Below are positions 59,733 to 64,000 of a stretch of 64,000 bases of DNA, one piece after another. The stretch is from Eutypella sp. D-1 (Eukaryota; Ascomycota; Sordariomycetes; Xylariales; Diatrypaceae). The stretch is taken from the NCBI GenBank assembly GCA_023313575.1, contig JAJTTP010000015.1, forward strand, positions 620,001 to 684,000. The letters are read 5' to 3'. How positions within the stretch are numbered: position 1 is the first letter of the stretch; each line of letters begins with the position of its first letter. The position numbers and the translations under genes were made by a program. A model generated the notes under the pieces. It saw only the letters and a program-made list of their open reading frames with translations. It was not told where the DNA came from and made no database searches.

Positions 59733-61082
59733 TCACATGGTTGCTGTTTCTGGAGGCACAGCACCATAGCGTAGAAACAAATCAATGCACTGTGAGATTT
59801 GGGGCGAGCGCTCGTCATAGGACATGAAGATGGATACTGGTGTAGGAGTGGGTGGAATTGAGTGTTGGTCATCGTCGGTAACGTTTATCGACGGCTGATT
59901 AAAAGGCTTGCCATTGGGATCAGCGCCCGCATCCAAGAGGAGTGTGAAAATCTCCAGGAGGTCTTTATGGTCCATTACATCCCCTAGGTAATCAAAATTA
60001 ATTTGCCGCAATGAAGTTCGCATGCGTACTTCATTAATTGCAAAATAGGTGAGAATAGTTTGCCCATGGTCGAAAGGTGTGTTCACGTCGAAACCGTGCT
60101 TCAAGGCTGACTTGACCATGTCAACCTGAAAAGCGCTTCGAAGACCCTGCATGGAACGCAACATAACCAGAACAGGGGAAGTATCCTCGTACATACACCC
60201 CTTCTCGCAGAAAGCGTATCTTTGCATTAAAAGATCTAGCTTCTTTAAGCATCTGGTGTAATCCTCCCGATCCGTGGGATTCCACCCTAAACAGGCCCAA
60301 AGGGAAAGGAAAGTTTTCGGAGAGACAACCTCTTGTTGGGGTTCGGTGATAGAAGCACCACGAGCCAACAAGTGGGCTACTACCTCCTCACTCACTCCCA
60401 TATCCTGTAGAGCAATGAGTACAGGTGTCTTTTGCTGATAATCCGAGAGAAAACGACGGGTCAGCTGCTGGACGTCTGCACCACCATCCAAAAGAAGATC
60501 GATGATCTGGTTCTTCTCTGCCACTTTGACCCCTGGATCCTGATCGAGGAAGGCCTGTACTACCCAATGGATGGGATAGAAATCCGAGAACCTTCCATGG
60601 TTGCCGAAATCATTGGACTTCCAATGGAATTGAACACTATTGGGGTCGGGACTCATATCAATAACACTCCACGAATTAAGGGCATATCTGGGAACCTTGT
60701 TGACGTTGTCGCCGCGGCCTATTAAGAGACGGACAATTTCGACTTGACAGGCATAGATGACAAGTATCAGAGGGCTTTGGCCAAAAAGTAAATGGGTCGG
60801 GATCTTCTTTTTATAAAGCACATCTAATGATGCACCGAGGTCGAGCATGCGAGTGGCCAAGTCAGTATTGCCATTCAGACAGGCCCAGAATAAGGCATCT
60901 GCGTTATTCTTTACATCATCTTCAAGGAGACACTGGTTGGCGATGCTAGATAGCTGGCGGCAGACAAAGAGGACTGTGTAAAGGTCGGCTCGTCGCAACA
61001 AAAAGAGAATCTGGAACAAAAGCTCCTCAGGTAGGCCAAGTAGTAGGCTACCTACGGAGAAGAGCGCTCTGCCATCCATCAT
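59733..61082 (-). CDS. F-box and ankyrin-repeat protein
   Basis: One exon of 449 residues. Two adjacent ATG codons start it (61082 and 61079). Residues ~16-50 (LPEELLFQILFLLRRADLYT, VCRQLSSIANQ) form an F-box. Ankyrin-type units follow: DALFWACLNGNTDLATRMLD with GASLDV (near 62-86), SPLILVIYACQVEIVRLLIG (near 102-121), IIDLLLDGGADV (near 190), VVAHLLARGASI, and a last clear unit IFTLLLDAGADPNGKPFN (near 383). The design fits a substrate adaptor of an SCF ubiquitin ligase with ankyrin repeats as the recognition part. It is on the same strand as the NLR gene. The target is unknown. Confidence 0.8.
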   Translation of the reverse strand: MMDGRALFSVGSLLLGLPEELLFQILFLLRRADLYTVLFVCRQLSSIANQCLLEDDVKNNADALFWACLNGNTDLATRMLDLGASLDVLYKKKIPTHLLFGQSPLILVIYACQVEIVRLLIGRGDNVNKVPRYALNSWSVIDMSPDPNSVQFHWKSNDFGNHGRFSDFYPIHWVVQAFLDQDPGVKVAEKNQIIDLLLDGGADVQQLTRRFLSDYQQKTPVLIALQDMGVSEEVVAHLLARGASITEPQQEVVSPKTFLSLWACLGWNPTDREDYTRCLKKLDLLMQRYAFCEKGCMYEDTSPVLVMLRSMQGLRSAFQVDMVKSALKHGFDVNTPFDHGQTILTYFAINEVRMRTSLRQINFDYLGDVMDHKDLLEIFTLLLDAGADPNGKPFNQPSINVTDDDQHSIPPTPTPVSIFMSYDERSPQISQCIDLFLRYGAVPPETATM

Positions 61083-62624
61083 GTCACTGATATGTGACAG
61101 GACTGGAACGTTGGGGGAAGATGTGCTGGGAAAGGTGTGCTAGTTATCGTTATGATTGTCAGTGTCGTTACCTGGGGATGAGAGGTGATACTTAAAGAGC
61201 AGACCTGCAGGTCATCAAATAATTTGGGAATCCAATCTCCCACCAGGCGCGAAGTGCGGGGGTTCAATTCGAGTAGAAGTTCGATAACATATCAGACGAT
61301 CAAACTTGGTTTCAGTTATGGTAGGCAGGCTTCAAGCACTGTTGGAGTCAGGCACATATGCCAAACAATAGAGTACACTTATATTCCTGGTGGAACCCTG
61401 GCGAACCCTACCATGGAACGGCGTAGATGAGTCAGTTTGTGACTGCAGGGCGCACAGGCCATATGTAATGGGTAGATGCACTACGTATGAAGAAGCCTGA
61501 CACAACTTTGCAGTAAGCAATATTAACCCATTATCTGACAGAATGTGCTAGGAATCACGTTACTGGTTTCGTACCTGCCTTGTTAACCTCATGTTTGCTA
61601 TTTCCATTTTAACACAACAGTGTAAATTACACAGTACAAACTACAAGTGCTCTTATCTTCGGGTCATGATTCTGTGCAATAACGAAAATGCAGGTCATTC
61701 CCGAGGTCTGGGTGGCCAAATTTTGCTTGATAGTGGACATGCAGGACGTGATTTACAAACATTAGAACCCTGCAGACCTAGGTACATCATCTGAAGTGAT
61801 CCCTACCCTTCCAGTTAGAAAGTTGAATGTTTGTACATGTAGGATATAAGGTCGTATATGAGGAAGTAATTTGTCAGGCAAATGAATTGCGCGGGGTAAC
61901 GCTTAGTGGCTCAGGCAGGCATTTTTAACCTCAGGTTTTCGTATGCAAGTATGACAAAATCTATAAAACATAGCTGTGGAAGTAGATATCAATAAACAGG
62001 ATTCCATACCATGGCAATTTATAAGAATAACCCTACACAGTCTTTCATCCCTAACCTACATGTCCTCACAGTTCTTTACAAGAGGCACCAGGGCTGGGTT
62101 TTCATAGATAGAGACGAGGTTATTCAAGATGACACTAGTAGAATGAGGTTAGCGAATCAAAGCATTCCCTTTCCGACCCACCTTCCAACTAGGGAAAGCA
62201 TTGAATGTCCCTGAACTAGTGTTTAGGGCGCCCTGATATCACTCAAGATACAGGCAGCCTCAATAATGGCAATCGGTTGTTGAATGGCATGGAGATGGAA
62301 GGCCAGCCCCCCCCCCCTGCCTGTGACTGTATATCGAGGGACCGTTAAGCAGCTGTACATGCTAAGATATTCAAGTCAACTGGTTGCGGACAAACTCATT
62401 AGCGAGCGCTCTTCGCTACAGCAAAATGGAAGGTGTTTCAAGACAGAGTTTTAATAAGTCTAGATTTCGCTAATTAATCTATATTCCAAGTCTCTGAGAT
62501 GATAGGAACAACATTGGTCAGCAAGCGAACAGTATAAATCCTGCCCGAACCTGAAGAGATCCACATATACGTATCAAGGAAATAGAACGGCCCGGGGAGG
62601 CCAGTCCAACCCAGAACAGCCCCC
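61083..62624. other. Intergenic region between the F-box/ankyrin gene and the Prp6-like gene
   Basis: No gene seen. A run of 11 C lies at 62307-62317. A GGTTCAATTC near 61260 resembles a Pol III box B but lacks the rest of a tRNA. Confidence 0.5.
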
Positions 62625-64000
62625 TCACTTGAGCTCCTGGGCGACGAGCTTGAGGATCTCCTCGGGGCTCTTGCGGGCATTGCGGGGGTCCTTGGCGACG
62701 GCCTGCCAGACCTCGCCGTGGCGGGGCTCGACGCCGGCGCACTTGGCGACGACCTCGGCGCGCTTCTCGGGGGTGCCGTGCTCGAGGAGGAACTTGTAGT
62801 ACCAGGCCCAGGAGTCGCCGAGGTCGGCGTCGCGGACGAGGGCCTTCTCGAACCAGCCCTGGGCCTTCTCGAGCCGGCGCTCGCCCCAGAAGATCCGCGC
62901 CACCGCCACCAGCAGCGCCGGGTCGTTGTCTACCTCCTTGATCGCCTCGAGCGCGCGCGGCTTCCGCTGCGGCCGCGCCGTCAGGTGCCATATCTTCTCG
63001 CTCCAGAGCGCCCCCTGCTGCGCCTTCGGCACGTCCCGCAGCGCCCGCTCCATCAGCGTCTCCGCCTGCTTCACGTTCTGCGCCCGCCGCTCCACGCGAA
63101 CCGACTCGCACCAGAGCTCCGCCGACTTCGGCACCGCGAGCCGCGCCCGGTCGAGCACCGAGCGCGCCTTGGGCAGCTGCCCCAGCTTCTCCTCGAGCCG
63201 CGCGTACAGCAGCCACAGCGGCACCGAGGACGGCACCGCCTTCACGCCCGTGCTGTACGACTCTCGCGCCTGTAGTGGTTTTTCAAGATCTTCGTAGATC
63301 TGGCCCTTCATCATCCACAGCTTCGCACATGCGGGGAATAGGTTGAGAGCCTGCTGGACGAGATCCAGCGCGGCGTCCGAGTCGTTCTGTTGTCTCTCGA
63401 ACGCCACACTCTTTATCCACACGCGGTCAGTAGGGGCTTCCTGGCGGGCGGTCTTGAGCAGCTCGCGCGCTTGGTCGAGCTGGTTATTTTCTGCCTCGAG
63501 CTTGACGGCGGCTAGCCAGATGTCCTCGTTGTTCGGGTTCTGCTGGAAAGCTCTGGCGAGTACGCGGCGCGCATTGTCGATCTCTCCCGCCTGCCACTTC
63601 TCCTTTGCAAGCATCATCCACAAAACCTCGCTACGAGGACAAGCATTGACCGCCTTTTCCAACACGGCCCATAATTCCTCTCTGGAACCATGATTCCTTT
63701 CCAAGTCCGCGGCTGCAAGCCATATCGTTTTACTTGTAGGGAAAACTCGTAGCGTGTATGCGTAGATAGCCCTGGCGGTTTCGTACATGCCCCGGTTGAT
63801 GCTGGCACGTGCGTCGTCTAACCAGGTGTCCTTACGATCATCATCCTCGTCGAGACCCCACCCAAGGGTTTCCCGGATAATAGCGCCACAAGTGATGATG
63901 GCACCCTCCTGTTCGCACTTTTCGGCTTCGCCGATCCATTCCTCCCGCTTCGGCATGGCTGACTCTTTGGCTAGAACTTGGACAGCACGCTTCATGACGT
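62625..64000 (-). CDS. Pre-mRNA splicing factor Prp6/Prp1 (5' partial)
   Basis: The frame is open to the right edge and encodes the last ~458 residues in one exon. It is built of HAT/TPR-type helical repeats: [76 protein letters not shown], and later ones to the end at [10 protein letters not shown]. That repeat set and the [13 protein letters not shown] ending fit Prp6 (S. cerevisiae) / Prp1 (S. pombe), a scaffold of the U4/U6.U5 tri-snRNP in the nucleus. The N-terminal PRP1 domain lies beyond the window. Codon use is strongly GC-rich near the 3' end. The ATG at 63995 is internal, because codons continue upstream. Confidence 0.92.
   Translation of the reverse strand, partial: VMKRAVQVLAKESAMPKREEWIGEAEKCEQEGAIITCGAIIRETLGWGLDEDDDRKDTWLDDARASINRGMYETARAIYAYTLRVFPTSKTIWLAAADLERNHGSREELWAVLEKAVNACPRSEVLWMMLAKEKWQAGEIDNARRVLARAFQQNPNNEDIWLAAVKLEAENNQLDQARELLKTARQEAPTDRVWIKSVAFERQQNDSDAALDLVQQALNLFPACAKLWMMKGQIYEDLEKPLQARESYSTGVKAVPSSVPLWLLYARLEEKLGQLPKARSVLDRARLAVPKSAELWCESVRVERRAQNVKQAETLMERALRDVPKAQQGALWSEKIWHLTARPQRKPRALEAIKEVDNDPALLVAVARIFWGERRLEKAQGWFEKALVRDADLGDSWAWYYKFLLEHGTPEKRAEVVAKCAGVEPRHGEVWQAVAKDPRNARKSPEEILKLVAQELK

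Noticed and set aside
61235..61275. Possible tRNA near GGGGGTTCAATTCGAG
   Set aside because: It resembles box B, but no acceptor stem, box A or T-run terminator is found.
1..64000. CRISPR arrays, bacterial operons or prophage
   Set aside because: The spliced genes and fungal families show eukaryotic nuclear DNA; no repeat-spacer array is present.

Overview
The window looks like nuclear DNA of a filamentous ascomycete (Pezizomycotina, probably a Sordariomycete). Most genes carry short introns with GTAAGT-like donors, CTAAC/CTGAC-like branch sites and YAG acceptors. The conserved genes are typical of such fungi: a SNF2 remodeller, a Vac7-like protein, a fungus-specific C3H zinc-finger protein, a NACHT NLR, and ribosomal proteins L10 and L30. 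Exon borders were worked out by hand from reading frame, splice consensus and family motifs remembered from training. No alignment or database search was run.

Layout. 1-2935 (+) is the 3' part of a CHD/Mit1-like SNF2 ATPase. 3893-7560 (+) is a four-exon C3H zinc-finger protein with long low-complexity regions. 9068-11461 (-) is a dihydroorotase gene in 13 small exons; it carries one base too many at a splice junction. 13379-16144 (-) is a Vac7-like vacuolar membrane protein. 16145-27132 is nearly gene-free, with one small secreted six-cysteine protein gene at 24485-24976. 27133-28259 (+) is an F-box-like protein. 31287-33329 (+) is a coiled-coil protein. 35426-35541 (+) is an odd tRNA-like element. 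RPL30 (36322-36908, -) and RPL10 (37579-38664, +) are transcribed divergently from a 670 bp shared promoter. Two large conserved fungal proteins of unknown function follow at 43262-45232 and 49119-52334. The right end holds an ankyrin protein (53913-54704, +), a NACHT NLR (55183-58707, -), an F-box/ankyrin protein (59733-61082, -), and the C-terminal part of splicing factor Prp6/Prp1 (62625 to the edge, -).

How they work together. Most genes are independent housekeeping or fungus-specific loci, not a pathway cluster. Two groupings may mean something. The ribosomal protein pair shares one promoter. The ankyrin / NLR / F-box-ankyrin stretch (53.9-61.1 kb) resembles a fungal recognition or incompatibility neighbourhood. 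The best leads for something undescribed are the isolated secreted protein, the NLR neighbourhood, the tRNA-like element, a hairpin-rich intergenic stretch near 53.2 kb, and the dihydroorotase frame break.
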